NCBI RefSeq assembly: GCF_049537125.1
Contig: NZ_JBMVQY010000004.1
Location: 434,001-498,000 of the forward strand
Reading direction: 5' to 3'
Length of the DNA: 64,000 nucleotides
DNA from: Limisphaera sp026417315
GTDB taxonomy: Bacteria > Verrucomicrobiota > Verrucomicrobiia > Limisphaerales > Limisphaeraceae
In this document: positions 43,459 to 52,762 of the stretch, in pieces
Numbering within the stretch: the stretch's first letter is position 1
Layout of the letters: each line of letters opens with the position of its first letter
Position numbers and translations under genes: made by a program
Notes under the pieces: generated by a model
What the model was told of the DNA's origin: nothing
What the model saw: only the letters and a program-made list of their open reading frames with translations
Database searches by the model: none

Positions 43459-43791
43459 ATGATCGAAGAGACCATTCGAAGAATCGAAGAGCACCTCCAA
43501 CGGGCCGGTGGAGTGGCCCCGGACCAGAAGGACCAACTGCTGGGCCTGGTTCAGGAACTCAAACGTGAAATCCAGACCCTGTCCCGGACGGATCAAGAGG
43601 CGGCTCAGAGCATCGTGGGTTTTACCCAGGTGTCGGCTCATGAGGCGACGCGGCGCCAGCCCGATGTGCGCTTGGTGAAACTGTCCCTGGACGGACTTCG
43701 AGCTTCGGTGGAGCGGTTTGAAACCTCGCACCCGCGGCTGGTGCAAGTGGTCAATCACATCAGCCAGATGCTGGCCAACCTGGGCATCTGA
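43459..43791 (+). CDS. DUF4404 family protein
   Basis: 110 residues, mostly helical and charged. The family pattern is seen: an N-terminal helix with R-R-I-E-E-H-L, then L-L-G-L-V-Q-E-L-K-R-E-I in the middle and the conserved ending V-V-N-H-I-S-Q-M-L-A-N-L-G-I. The family has no known function. It lies 82 bases downstream of the FIST gene and may share its transcript. Confidence 0.75.
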   Translation: MIEETIRRIEEHLQRAGGVAPDQKDQLLGLVQELKREIQTLSRTDQEAAQSIVGFTQVSAHEATRRQPDVRLVKLSLDGLRASVERFETSHPRLVQVVNHISQMLANLGI

Positions 43792-45005
43792 GCGCTTCTG
43801 GATGGGTCCGGGATGGAGGCGGCGGCCTGGCGGCAGAGGCCGGCGGGCTTTGCCATTTGACGCGGTGCCGTCCGGCTTGCGGGCCGTCGGACGACTCGTG
43901 ACGTCCGAGGTTCCCCTTGCAACCTTGGAGCTCACCCCGGAATCCGGTCGGCTTTCGAACCCACCTCTGGTCTTGGCAACATGCATTACGCTCTTTGGGA
44001 GGCCGGCTTCCGAAAGCCTTCGCTCGCTTCCACGGTCGGGTCCTGAAGTCGGTTGAGATCCGGGAAACCGGCTCCGGCGGACCCGCGACCCTTCGATGGA
44101 TCCATCGTGTGCCGGGCTTCGCTGGCGACCCGTGATCCCGTTGGGACAGAGACCCTCGCGGTGTCTGCATGATCGTCACGGCGCTTGGGCGATGACCAGT
44201 TGCCCAAGACGCCGGGGGAAGGCCGTCAGGAATTGTCTGCTCTCGGCAAGGGGGCCGGCTCGGATGGGGTTGAGGCGAGCGGGTTCGTGGCAAGAGGGAG
44301 GCCGGGGAGCCTCCGCGGGATTGTGAATCGAACATTTGTACGATGGGCAGTCGAGGGGTTTGTTGGGAGGTTTGGCAGGGTACGGAATGCGTTCTGGCTG
44401 CTCTTTCGCAAGAGATTTGCAGGCTGGTCGGCAAAGCGCGAGGCGTGCGCGGGCCAGCTGTGCGGCAGACGGTCGTCGCCGTGCGAGGCATCCCGTGGCG
44501 CGCCCTCGCGGCAGCGACGGCGTGCTCGAAGCCTGCAACCCGGACCGGCAGGGGGAAGTAGCTTTTGGGGAATGTGCGGCTGATGCTGTTGCCGGCCTCG
44601 GAGTCCGGCCTTAATTGGCGTTGGTTGCGTGGGAAAGGTACGGGCTCCGGGTACTCCTGGCGTCGCCAAGGCCCGGTCAAGACGCAATCCGTGCAGCAGG
44701 CCGTCGGCCGCTGCGGCAGGCCTTTCAGAAGGGGAGGGCCTGCCGCCTTGTTTTTGCGGCACCCGTGCCCGGGGGAGGCCCCGTGCGGGGTCGGCGATCG
44801 AGGTGGACGTCTCTCCTTGCGCGCGCTTTCAGGGGAAACAACGAGCGCGCACATTGTGCAGTGCGCGGGCCGCAGGGCGGGGTTCGCGCAGTTTGGACAA
44901 GACATGGTCGGGCCAAGGGGCCACGGATCCGGCGTCAAGGAGGGGAAAGGGCCGGTGAAGGAAGATGCCAGTCCGGGCTTGACGGCATCCGGGGGGCCGG
45001 GTTGG
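43792..45005. other. Spacer without recognised gene
   Basis: About 1.2 kb. No frame looks protein-like. A perfect 14-base palindrome CGATGGATCCATCG sits at 44,094-44,107, and a stretch of lower GC lies around 44,320-44,420. The promoter of the DUF3568 gene should be near the 3' end. Confidence 0.45.
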
Positions 45006-45410
45006 ATGAGCTTCATGAGAACGGCATGGATGGTGGGGCTTTTGGGCGTGGCGCTCGTGGCCGGCGGCTGTGTCGGCACGCTGGACGGGCGTCGGCAGGC
45101 GGGTGTGCCCTTTGTGAAGGACCGCGTCGAGGGCCGTTACGAACGTCCCGTGGAGCGCGTGTACGCGGCGGCGCGTGAGGTGATTCGTTTCAATGGTACG
45201 CTGGTCCGGGAAAGCACCCAGCACGGGGAGACCAGTACGGTCCGGATCCTGGAGGGGAAGGTCAACCAGCGCACGGTTTGGGTGCGGGTCGAGCCGGTGG
45301 ATCCCAAAGTAACCAGTGTCGTGGTCCAGGTCCGCACGCCCGCCGGGGGCAAGGACCTCGATCTGGCCCACGAGATCGAAAAGCAGATCGCCCTGCAGTT
45401 AACCCGGTAG
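45006..45410 (+). CDS. DUF3568-type lipoprotein
   Basis: 134 residues. The lipobox is V-A-G-G-C-V-G at about residue 24 after a hydrophobic stretch, so the protein is lipidated. The mature part begins with a short Gly/Arg-rich stretch, then V-E-R-V-Y-A-A-A-R-E-V-I-R-F-N-G, and ends with the strand V-S-I-like region V-V-V-Q-V-R-T-P-A-G-G, as in DUF3568 proteins. The function is unknown. The last 12 bases overlap the last 12 bases of the convergent TPR gene. ATGs at 45006 and 45015 are both possible. Confidence 0.72.
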   Translation: MSFMRTAWMVGLLGVALVAGGCVGTLDGRRQAGVPFVKDRVEGRYERPVERVYAAAREVIRFNGTLVRESTQHGETSTVRILEGKVNQRTVWVRVEPVDPKVTSVVVQVRTPAGGKDLDLAHEIEKQIALQLTR

Positions 45411-46610
45411 GCCGCGTTTGAGGCCGAGATTTTGTTCGTACACGCCAAGCTTGATGGCTTGGCGTTTTTGTTTGGACTTGAACTCCAGCGGCAGAAGGTT
45501 GAGGCGACGTCGTGCCTGTTCGGCGTGGGCGCTGTTGGGAAACAGCTCTTCGACCCGTTCCAGGGTCCGTCGCACGGTGGCTTCGTCGCGACCATGGCGC
45601 ACCTGCAGGTCGGCCAGCAGATGCAACCAGTGTGCCACCTGGGCCGGCGGGGCGTTGGAGTGTTGAATGAGTTGCTCCAGCTGATCCTCCGCCAGGTCCA
45701 GTCGGCCAAAGGCATCGGCGTACAGAAGGGCGAGTTTTTCGCGGGTCTCGAAGTCGTCCGGATGCTGTTCCAACTGGGCCACGTAGCGGGCGGCCAGGGT
45801 TTCGGGGGATTCGGGGGGCGGGGTCAGTTGGACGGGTTGGCGCTGGAGCCCGATGTTTTCGATGCCTTTCCGCACGACGATGCGTGTCGGTTCGTGTGAC
45901 TCGGCGAGCCATTCGGCCGTGGGCATGCGCGCCAGGCGTTGGCGCGCGGTGATCGCCAGGTCGGTGTCCGGAAACTTTTCGAGGAGTTGCTCCAGCACGC
46001 GTCGCGCATTTTCCGGGTCCTGGCCGATGCGAAGGTACCAGTCGGCCAGTGTGCTCAACGCGTAGGCGAGGTTTTGTGGGGTATGACCCGGTTGTTCGCA
46101 GAGACGTTGGATGGTCAGCTCGGCGCCCTCGAGGTCGCGCATGTCCTCGGCCAGAATCTCTGCCGCCAGCATTTGGCCCTCGAAATCGTTGGGGAATCGG
46201 GCAAGTTGGGCGCGCACGTCGGCAAGGGCCGCGGCGGCCTGACCCCGTTTGCGTTTGGCCCGGGCGATCGAATAGAACGGGCGGGGTTCGGGTTCCTCGT
46301 CGCCTCCGGTGAAGGCATTCCAGATGGGTCGGAACAAGACCTCGGCGATGTTCGGCGCCCAGAGCACTCCCGCAATCATGGCCAGTGTGAGGGTGAGCAG
46401 GACCAGGTACGGCCCACTGCCGACCAACGGGCGCACGGTGAAAATGACGTAGAGCAGGAGCGCGGTGAAGAGCCACTTGAAGATCAAGACGGGCGGATCG
46501 TCACGGCTGCGTTTCAACCACCGAACCAGGGCAATTCCCCCGAGCACCAACACGGCCAGCAAGCCCAGCAGGTCGGCAACCGTTTTCCAGGACCACTCCA
46601 TGGCTTCCAT
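45399..46610 (-). CDS. Membrane-anchored tetratricopeptide repeat protein
   Basis: 403 residues. Three hydrophobic helices lie in the first ~90 residues (L-L-G-L-L-A-V-L-V-L-G-G-I-A, F-K-W-L-F-T-A-L-L-L-Y-V-I-F, Y-L-V-L-L-T-L-T-L-A-M-I). A cytoplasmic region of TPR-like helical pairs follows (R-A-K-R-K-R-G-Q-A-A-A-A-L, A-Y-A-L-S-T-L-A-D-W-Y-L-R, L-A-L-L-Y-A-D-A-F-G-R-L-D). TPR arrays mediate protein-protein contacts, so it is likely a membrane scaffold; the partner is unknown. The ATG at 46610 opens the first helix region. Confidence 0.8.
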   Translation of the reverse strand: MEAMEWSWKTVADLLGLLAVLVLGGIALVRWLKRSRDDPPVLIFKWLFTALLLYVIFTVRPLVGSGPYLVLLTLTLAMIAGVLWAPNIAEVLFRPIWNAFTGGDEEPEPRPFYSIARAKRKRGQAAAALADVRAQLARFPNDFEGQMLAAEILAEDMRDLEGAELTIQRLCEQPGHTPQNLAYALSTLADWYLRIGQDPENARRVLEQLLEKFPDTDLAITARQRLARMPTAEWLAESHEPTRIVVRKGIENIGLQRQPVQLTPPPESPETLAARYVAQLEQHPDDFETREKLALLYADAFGRLDLAEDQLEQLIQHSNAPPAQVAHWLHLLADLQVRHGRDEATVRRTLERVEELFPNSAHAEQARRRLNLLPLEFKSKQKRQAIKLGVYEQNLGLKRGLPG

Positions 46611-47362
46611 GGCTTTGTCCTAGCATCGCTCCGATCGTCTGACGATGCAACTCGCCGCATGAAGACTCGGTTTGGAGCAGCCGAGGGTCGGGCACGGCCG
46701 ACGGGGCTTCCCGGCGCAACCCTGGCCCCGGGCCCCAACGAGGATTTGCCATCGGATCCCGCCCCCGGAGGCTCCCCCGGCCCGGCTGCCGCCAACACAA
46801 GGCCCTCTTCTTGACGGCACTCCAGCGGCCATGGGTGACCTCACGGCGGGGTTCGGGAGTTGCTGGGGCCACGGTAACTGGGCGCGCGGTTCCGGCACGC
46901 TTCCGGCCCGTGCAGGTGGCAAGTTCCCTTCGGAACGCCCACTGTGGGTATCGCTCAACCAGCGGCTGACCGCAGAAGCAAAGCAGGAGTCTTCAATGTG
47001 TCTATCAGACTACTGCAGGGTTTGCTCGAGGTACACAGCCAGGGGACCCGGCGTGTGTGTGCAAACCTTTCGCAAGCCGGGAGAATCGAAACTGCCTCCG
47101 GCTTGAATGGGCTGCGCCGTCCCGGAGTCGAATCGATCGGGCTGGACGGGTGTGACGCGCGCCGTCGAGGGCACGATGCACGCCCTCATCATGCGGTGTG
47201 GACACACAGCCTCGGTGTGCGTGCGTGGAAAAACCCATTACGGAACGAGCCGGGGCAGTGGGTTGGAGGTGAGGAGCGAAGCCGCCGGCCGGCCCAGCGC
47301 ATGCTGGTTCGGTTGCTGGATGGGACGCGAAAGTTCCAAGAGAAGCTGACCCGGAGGCACAA
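46611..47362. other. Spacer upstream of the GH30 gene
   Basis: About 750 bases between divergent genes with no recognisable protein or RNA. The GH30 ribosome-binding site GGAGG (47353-47357) is its last feature. Confidence 0.45.
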
Positions 47363-49036
47363 GTGAGGATCGTGACAGAGCCAAGAATGTCCAAGGGGCG
47401 GCCAACCGCCGGACCATTCCAACCGCGGACCATTGCGTGTGCCGCCAGTCGGCCCTCTGGCGGTGCGTGGCAGCGATGGTTTGCGTGCGCGTTGGCCCTT
47501 GGACTCGTGGCGGGCCGGCTCAGTGCGCGAGCCGAGGAGGTTCTGACCTGGGAGATCGACCTCGAGCGGCGCCATCAGACGATCGAGGGCTTTGGCGCCT
47601 CGGACGCATGGTCGGCACAGTTCGTGGGCCGCTGGCCGGACGCTTTGCGGGAACGCGTGGCGGAGCTTTTGTTCAGCCGGGACTGGGACGCACAGGGTCG
47701 GCCTCGGGGCATTGGTCTGTCGATCTGGCGATTCAACGTGGGGGCCGGGAGCGCCGAGCAGGGCGCCGAAAGCGGCATCCGGGATCCGTGGCGGCGGGCG
47801 GAGTGTTTTCAGAAGGCCGATGGGACGTGGGACTGGAGCAAACAAGCCGGGCAGCAATGGTTCCTGGAGGCGGCGCGGCGACATGGGGTTGAAACGTTCG
47901 TGGCCTTCGTGAACAGTCCGCCCGTGCACCAGACGCGCAACGGCCGTGCATGGGGGGACGGAGGACATCGGAGCAATCTGAATCCCGACCGGTATGAAGC
48001 GTTCGCGGCGTTTTTGGCGGAGGTGTGTGCCCATTTCGCCCGCACGGGCCGGCCGTTTCAATACCTCAGTCCGGTGAATGAACCGCAATGGAACTGGTCG
48101 CGTCGCAACGGCCAGGAAGGCTGCCCCTGGACGAACGAAGAGCTTCGACGACTGGTGCCGGTGCTGGATGCGGCGGTGCGGGCCCGGGCGCCGGAGGTGC
48201 GCATCGTGCTGCCGGAGACCGCGACGCTGGACCACCTTCTGCGGCCCATGCAAGGAGAGCCCCTGGCATCCGACCAGTTGCGGGAGTTGTACGGAAATCG
48301 ACCGGACGCGGTCCACCGTCTGGCGCGTGTGGCTCCGGTGGTGGCGGCGCACGGCTACGGCACCACGGAGCGGCGACAGCATTGGCTGGGGGTGCGACGC
48401 GAGTTGGGGCGGCGACTGCGCCAAGAGCATCCCGGGCTGCGGTTTTGGATGAGCGAGTACTGCATCCTGGGTCAAAACCACGAAGGACGCTTGCGTGGCT
48501 CGGGCCGCGATCTCGGGATGGCGCCCGCCTTGTTCGTGGCGCAAGTGATTCATCATGACCTCACGCTGGCGGAGGCGACGTCCTGGCAATGGTGGCTGGC
48601 GATCAGCCCATATGACTACAAGGACGGACTGGTGTATGTGGGGCGCGAACCGGCCCCCGAAGCGGTCCGGGAATCCAAGCTGCTGTGGGGGTTCGGACAT
48701 TACGCGCGGTTCGTCCGACCGGGCAGCGTGCGCGTGGACGTTCGGGCCACCGGCAACGTGCCGAACCCGGAGACCGATGGCGACGCGCCTCTGTTGTCGG
48801 CGTACCTGCAACCGCAGACGGGTGCGGTGGTGGTCGTGGGCGTGAACCCGTCGGATCGGGAGCGGAAACTGACCCTGCGTTTGGCGGACGGTACAGCCGC
48901 GGAGTTCCGCACGTATCTGACAACGGAGGTGGAGGGGGAAAATCTGATGCCGGGCCGGCCGCTGCGCACAGGGGAAGCCTGGCCCTGGCCGGCACGCAGT
49001 GTCGTCACCTGGGTAATGGCGAAAAAGGATGTGTAG
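47363..49036 (+). CDS. Secreted GH30-family glycoside hydrolase
   Basis: About 557 residues. The signal region is W-F-A-C-A-L-A-L-G-L-V-A-G-R-L-S. The GH30 (clan A) TIM barrel and side beta-domain follow: Q-T-I-E-G-F-G-A-S-D at the start, acid/base Glu in Y-L-S-P-V-N-E-P-Q-W-N-W, and nucleophile Glu in W-M-S-E-Y-C. Both lie at strand ends as expected, and the C-terminal beta-domain runs to W-V-M-A. GH30 subfamilies include beta-1,6-galactanases and glucanases; the hexose-rich active site hints at beta-1,6-galactan, but this is inference. The GTG start has GGAGG at 47353-47357 with five bases of spacing, so the ~50-residue pre-region including the signal peptide is real. Confidence 0.88.
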   Translation: MRIVTEPRMSKGRPTAGPFQPRTIACAASRPSGGAWQRWFACALALGLVAGRLSARAEEVLTWEIDLERRHQTIEGFGASDAWSAQFVGRWPDALRERVAELLFSRDWDAQGRPRGIGLSIWRFNVGAGSAEQGAESGIRDPWRRAECFQKADGTWDWSKQAGQQWFLEAARRHGVETFVAFVNSPPVHQTRNGRAWGDGGHRSNLNPDRYEAFAAFLAEVCAHFARTGRPFQYLSPVNEPQWNWSRRNGQEGCPWTNEELRRLVPVLDAAVRARAPEVRIVLPETATLDHLLRPMQGEPLASDQLRELYGNRPDAVHRLARVAPVVAAHGYGTTERRQHWLGVRRELGRRLRQEHPGLRFWMSEYCILGQNHEGRLRGSGRDLGMAPALFVAQVIHHDLTLAEATSWQWWLAISPYDYKDGLVYVGREPAPEAVRESKLLWGFGHYARFVRPGSVRVDVRATGNVPNPETDGDAPLLSAYLQPQTGAVVVVGVNPSDRERKLTLRLADGTAAEFRTYLTTEVEGENLMPGRPLRTGEAWPWPARSVVTWVMAKKDV

Positions 49037-49048
49037 GAGCGGCCTGCG

Positions 49049-49073
49049 AAGGCCAGGGAAAGGCCTTGTTTCG
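49049..49073 (+). terminator. Possible terminator of the GH30 gene
   Basis: AAGGCC, loop AGGGAAA, GGCCTT, then TGTTTC. The stem is only six pairs and the T-run is weak. Confidence 0.4.
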
Positions 49074-49568
49074 CGGCTGCGGCGCCGGGTTTGCTGAAGG
49101 TTTTCTGCTCTGGAGGCCGGGCGATGTTTGCGGGCTGCAGGGCAACGCGTGGCCGTTTTACGAAGTGCGCTTGGCCCCGGGGATCCCGGCGAAGGCGGTC
49201 ACTCGGATGGACGCGGATGGCTCAAACACGGCGGCGCGCGTTTTTCCCCGGATTCCAGGGCTGCCCGTGCGGCCGGGGTTATGGCGTGAGCAGGCTGACA
49301 GGGGACAGACTCCGAAGCCATTCAACTTCAGTGCTAATGCATCCGGGCCGCTGGGGATCCGTTCCGGGCCAACCCGCGACCTGTGGGTTGCGCAGCGGTC
49401 TGTTGACACCGGGGCCGGCAAGGGTTGGCGAGCTTCTCATCCGAGAGGCTCCGCCGGACTCGGACTTCTTGAAGATGCCGGTTCGCTCAGAGGGCGGATG
49501 CCGGATCCGCCTGGATGAGGGCCGGTGGATTCCGTCTTGGCACCGTTGCTTTGAGGAAGTTTGCCCTC

Positions 49569-49597
49569 TTGCGCGCCGGCCGGCCCTGTGCTATGTA
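49569..49597 (+). promoter_or_regulatory. Candidate promoter of initiator tRNA
   Basis: TTGCGC (49569-49574), 17 bases, TATGTA (49592-49597), 15 bases before the tRNA. Confidence 0.45.
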
Positions 49598-49612
49598 GAT
49601 GTCGCCCTGAAT

Positions 49613-49689
49613 CGCGGGGTGGAGCAGCCTGGTAGCTCGCAAGGCTCATAACCTTGAGGTCGGTGGTTCAAATCCACCCCCCGCAACCA
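49613..49689 (+). tRNA. Initiator tRNA-fMet (anticodon CAT)
   Basis: 77 bases with encoded CCA. The acceptor stem has the initiator-specific unpaired C1:A72 (CGCGGGG/CCCCGCA). The D-arm is GAGC/GCTC, and the anticodon loop CTCATAA has anticodon CAT. The anticodon stem is CAAGG/CCTTG, so pair 29-41 is A-T rather than the usual G-C of the three-GC initiator signature (only 30-40 and 31-39 are G-C). The T-arm is GGTGG/CCACC. A strong terminator follows. Confidence 0.94.
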
Positions 49690-49701
49690 GCTTTGGAGTG
49701 C

Positions 49702-49742
49702 ACGTCGCCCTGATCCGGGAGGATCAGGGCGATGTCTTTTTT
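49702..49742 (+). terminator. Rho-independent terminator downstream of tRNA-fMet
   Basis: A 15-bp stem ACGTCGCCCTGATCC/GGATCAGGGCGATGT (one G-T pair) with a GGGA loop is followed by C and six T's. Confidence 0.93.
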
Positions 49743-49976
49743 GAAAACCGCCGGGCTGGGGATGCTTTTCACCTCGCACGCCAACGCCTTTCAGAGGGGC
49801 CGAGGGGATGCGGGTGGGGCCCCCGACCGGGCAGCAGGTTCGGGTGAGGGAGCGGACGCGTGTGTGGCGGGGAGAGCAGGGCATCGGAAAGGTCGGGCCC
49901 CCGGCCCCCGCCTTGGGCCACTCGAGCTGCCCGGAAAACCTTGCGGGCCGGGCGGGAACCATCTAGTGGATGCGGC

Positions 49977-51284
49977 ATGACAGAGGATTTCCGCGCAATG
50001 GGACACGCCCCGGTCTCGCGTCGCCGGTTTTTGACACTGGGCCTGGCTGCGATGGGAACGCTGGGGCTGAGCCGGCGGCGGGTTCTGGCGGCCAGTCCCA
50101 ACGACCGCATCACGCTGGGGTTCATCGGCATGGGCCGTCAGAACCGGAGTTTGTTGAATGGTTTTTTGCGGAAGCCGGAGGTGCAAGTGGTGGCGGTGTG
50201 CGACGTGGACACCACGCGGCGCGAGGATGCACGACAACGGGTCGATGCCTTTTACGGTCGGGAACAGCGATCGGGCGGGTACCGGGGTTGCGCGGCGTAT
50301 CGGGATTTTCGGGAGCTGTTGGCGCGGTCGGACATCGATGCGGTGGTAATTGCCACGCCGGATCACTGGCATGCGTTGCAAGTGGTGGCAGCGGCGGCCG
50401 CGGGCAAGGACATTTACTGCGAGAAGCCGTTGTCGCTGACGATTGCCGAGGCGCAAGCCATGGTGGAGGCGGTGCGGCGGCACGGGCGGGTGTTGCAGAC
50501 GGGCAGCCAGCAGCGGTCGTCGTCGGAGTTCCGCCGTGCGTGCGAACTGGTCCGCAACGGGCGGATCGGGCGTGTCGAGAGAGTGATCGTGGGGGTGGGC
50601 GGGCCGAGCCGTTGGTGTGACCTGCCGGAGGAGCCGCTGGAACCGGGCCTGGACTGGGATTTGTGGCTGGGACCGGCGCCCTGGCGGCCCTACAACTCGA
50701 TCCTGAGCCCGCGGGGCGTTCACGATCATTTTCCTCTTTGGCGTCGGTACCGCGAATACTCGGGGGGAGCGATGACGGACTGGGGGGCGCATCATTTCGA
50801 CATTGCGCAATGGGGGTTGGGGATGGATGGCAGTGGGCCGGTGGAGGTGATCCCGCCCGAGGATCCGGGTTCCGGCACCGGAGTTCGCTTTCGGTATGCC
50901 AACGGGGTGGAGGTGATCCATGACAGCGACAAGCGCGGAGTGTGGTTCGAGGGAACCGAGGGCCGCATTTTCGTGGATCGGGGCAAATTCGAGGCCCAGC
51001 CGGAGGCTGTGGCGGCCGAGCCGCTGGGGCCGGGGGCACTCCGGCTGTACGCGAGCGATGACCATCTGCAGGACTGGCTGGATTGCATGCGCACCCGCCG
51101 ACGGCCGATCTGCGATGTGGAGGTGGGGGCGCGCTCGGTGACCGTGTGTCATCTGGGAAATCTGGCCTACTGGTATGGGCGCCGGTTGCGTTGGGATCCG
51201 GCGCAGTGGCGCTTCGTGGGTGATGCGGAGGCGAATGGTTGGTTGGACCGGCCGCGGCGCGAGCCGTGGAAACTGGCCACCTGA
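49977..51284 (+). CDS. Tat-exported Gfo/Idh/MocA family oxidoreductase
   Basis: 435 residues. The N-terminus contains a Tat motif (S-R-R-R-F-L-T-L-G) and a following hydrophobic region. The Rossmann start is I-T-L-G-F-I-G-M-G-R-Q-N, and the catalytic E-K-P-L-S-L-T loop and C-terminal W-L-G-P-A-P-W-R-P-Y-N and G-G-A-M-T-D-W-G-A-H-H-F-D follow. It is a relative of the protein at 3.9 kb, with the same domain plan. The cofactor should be NAD(P); the sugar substrate is unknown. A weak ribosome-binding site precedes the ATG at 49977. The gene is separated from the aminotransferase gene by 149 bases. Confidence 0.9.
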   Translation: MTEDFRAMGHAPVSRRRFLTLGLAAMGTLGLSRRRVLAASPNDRITLGFIGMGRQNRSLLNGFLRKPEVQVVAVCDVDTTRREDARQRVDAFYGREQRSGGYRGCAAYRDFRELLARSDIDAVVIATPDHWHALQVVAAAAAGKDIYCEKPLSLTIAEAQAMVEAVRRHGRVLQTGSQQRSSSEFRRACELVRNGRIGRVERVIVGVGGPSRWCDLPEEPLEPGLDWDLWLGPAPWRPYNSILSPRGVHDHFPLWRRYREYSGGAMTDWGAHHFDIAQWGLGMDGSGPVEVIPPEDPGSGTGVRFRYANGVEVIHDSDKRGVWFEGTEGRIFVDRGKFEAQPEAVAAEPLGPGALRLYASDDHLQDWLDCMRTRRRPICDVEVGARSVTVCHLGNLAYWYGRRLRWDPAQWRFVGDAEANGWLDRPRREPWKLAT

Positions 51285-51433
51285 AGCCTGCGCGGGCAGG
51301 GCGTGGAGCGCGTGGATCTGCAGCTCGCGCGGGCGCACGATCTCCGGTAGCGGTGTTCGGCCGGCGACGCATTCGTGCGGGTTCGGGCTTGCCCGGGCGC
51401 GGGGGGAAGTTTAAGGAAGCACGGGTTTGATTT

Positions 51434-52609
51434 ATGGAGTACCGCATTTCCAACCGGGCGGCCTCGCTGACGCCCTCGCTGACTTTGGAGATCGATGCGA
51501 AGGCGAAGCGGATGAAGGCCGAGGGACAGGACGTGGTGGGTTTCGGGGCCGGGGAACCGGACTTTGACACGCCGCAGCACATCAAGGATGCCGCGGCGGC
51601 GGCGCTGGCGGCGGGCTTTACGAAGTACACCCCGGCGGCCGGCATTCCGGAGCTGCGCAAGGCGATCGCGGACAAGCACCGGCGCGAAAACGGCCTGGAG
51701 TATGCACCGGAACAGATCATCGTCTCCTGCGGCGGAAAACATGCGTGTTACAACGTGATTCTGGCCACTTGTCAGGAGGGGGACGAGGTGCTGATTCCGA
51801 GTCCGTACTGGTTGAGTTATCCGGAGATGGTGAAGCTGGCCGGGGCCACGCCGGTGATTCTGCCGACGACCGACCGCACGGAATTCAAGGTGACGGCGGA
51901 ACAGCTGCGGGCGGCGATCACGCCGCGGACGCGGTTGTTCATTTTGAATTCGCCGAGCAACCCGACCGGCACGGTCTACAGCCCGGAAGAGGTTCGCGCG
52001 CTGGGGGACGTGTGCATCGAGCATGGTGTGCTGATCATGAGCGACGAGATTTACGAGCATCTCCTGTACGACGGGGCGGTGCACCGCAGTGTGGCCAGTT
52101 TTTCGCGGGCCCACTACGAGCACACGATCCTGGTGCACGGGTTTGCCAAGGCCTGGAGCATGACCGGATGGCGGCTGGGCTGGACCGCCGCCCCGGAGCC
52201 GATCGCGCGTGCCATCGATGCCATCCAAAGCCATTCGACGAGCAATCCGACCAGCTTTGCGCAGAAGGGCGGGGTGGCGGCGCTGACGGGTCCGCAGGAT
52301 CATTTGAAAACGTGGCTGGCCGAATTCGATCGGCGCCGGACGTATGCCTGGCGCCGGTTGAATCAGATTCCGGGCCTTTCCTGTGTGAATGCGCGCGGGG
52401 CGTTTTATCTGTTTCCGAACATTTCGGGCACGGGGTTGAAATCCACGGAGTTTTGCAAGCGGTTGTTGGAGGCGGAGAAGGTGGCTGCGGTGCCGGGCAT
52501 TGCGTTCGGCGCGGATGATTACATCCGGATCAGTTACGCCACCAGCATGGAGAATCTGGAAAAGGGGCTGGATCGCATCGAACGGTTTTGTCGCGCCCTG
52601 GTGGGGTGA
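51434..52609 (+). CDS. Class I pyridoxal-phosphate aminotransferase (aspartate aminotransferase type)
   Basis: 391 residues. It moves an amino group between amino and oxo acids in the cytoplasm. PLP contacts are visible: the N-x-P-x-N-P-T-G motif (S-N-P-T-G-T), the Asp-Glu-I-Y pair in S-D-E-I-Y, and the Schiff-base Lys239 in G-F-A-K-A-W-S-M-T-G-W-R. The N-terminus M-E-Y-R-I-S-N-R-A-A and E-P-D-F-D-T-P are those of the subgroup Ib bacterial aspartate/prephenate aminotransferases. A fuller assignment needs substrate data. It is monocistronic as far as can be seen. Confidence 0.94.
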   Translation: MEYRISNRAASLTPSLTLEIDAKAKRMKAEGQDVVGFGAGEPDFDTPQHIKDAAAAALAAGFTKYTPAAGIPELRKAIADKHRRENGLEYAPEQIIVSCGGKHACYNVILATCQEGDEVLIPSPYWLSYPEMVKLAGATPVILPTTDRTEFKVTAEQLRAAITPRTRLFILNSPSNPTGTVYSPEEVRALGDVCIEHGVLIMSDEIYEHLLYDGAVHRSVASFSRAHYEHTILVHGFAKAWSMTGWRLGWTAAPEPIARAIDAIQSHSTSNPTSFAQKGGVAALTGPQDHLKTWLAEFDRRRTYAWRRLNQIPGLSCVNARGAFYLFPNISGTGLKSTEFCKRLLEAEKVAAVPGIAFGADDYIRISYATSMENLEKGLDRIERFCRALVG

Positions 52610-52762
52610 CGGGGATGGGCTGCGGAAGCGGTTGCCGCCCGGAGTTGCCACCGCGGGGTTTCGTGGAGTTGCCGGGACGTTTGGCGGGAGGGTCCAAACG
52701 ACCTCGGGATTTGATCACCCGTAGAGAGCGCCAGGGTCTGCGAAGGCAGCGGCGGGACGGCA

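Noticed and set aside
44094..44107. Perfect 14-base palindrome CGATGGATCCATCG
   Set aside because: Single copy, no adjacent gene or second site; short palindromes occur by chance and nothing ties it to a regulator.
44329..44342. LexA/SOS-box-like CGAACATTTGTACG
   Set aside because: It has one mismatch to the Gram-positive type box and the wrong orientation for the Verrucomicrobia motif as I recall it; no SOS gene follows.
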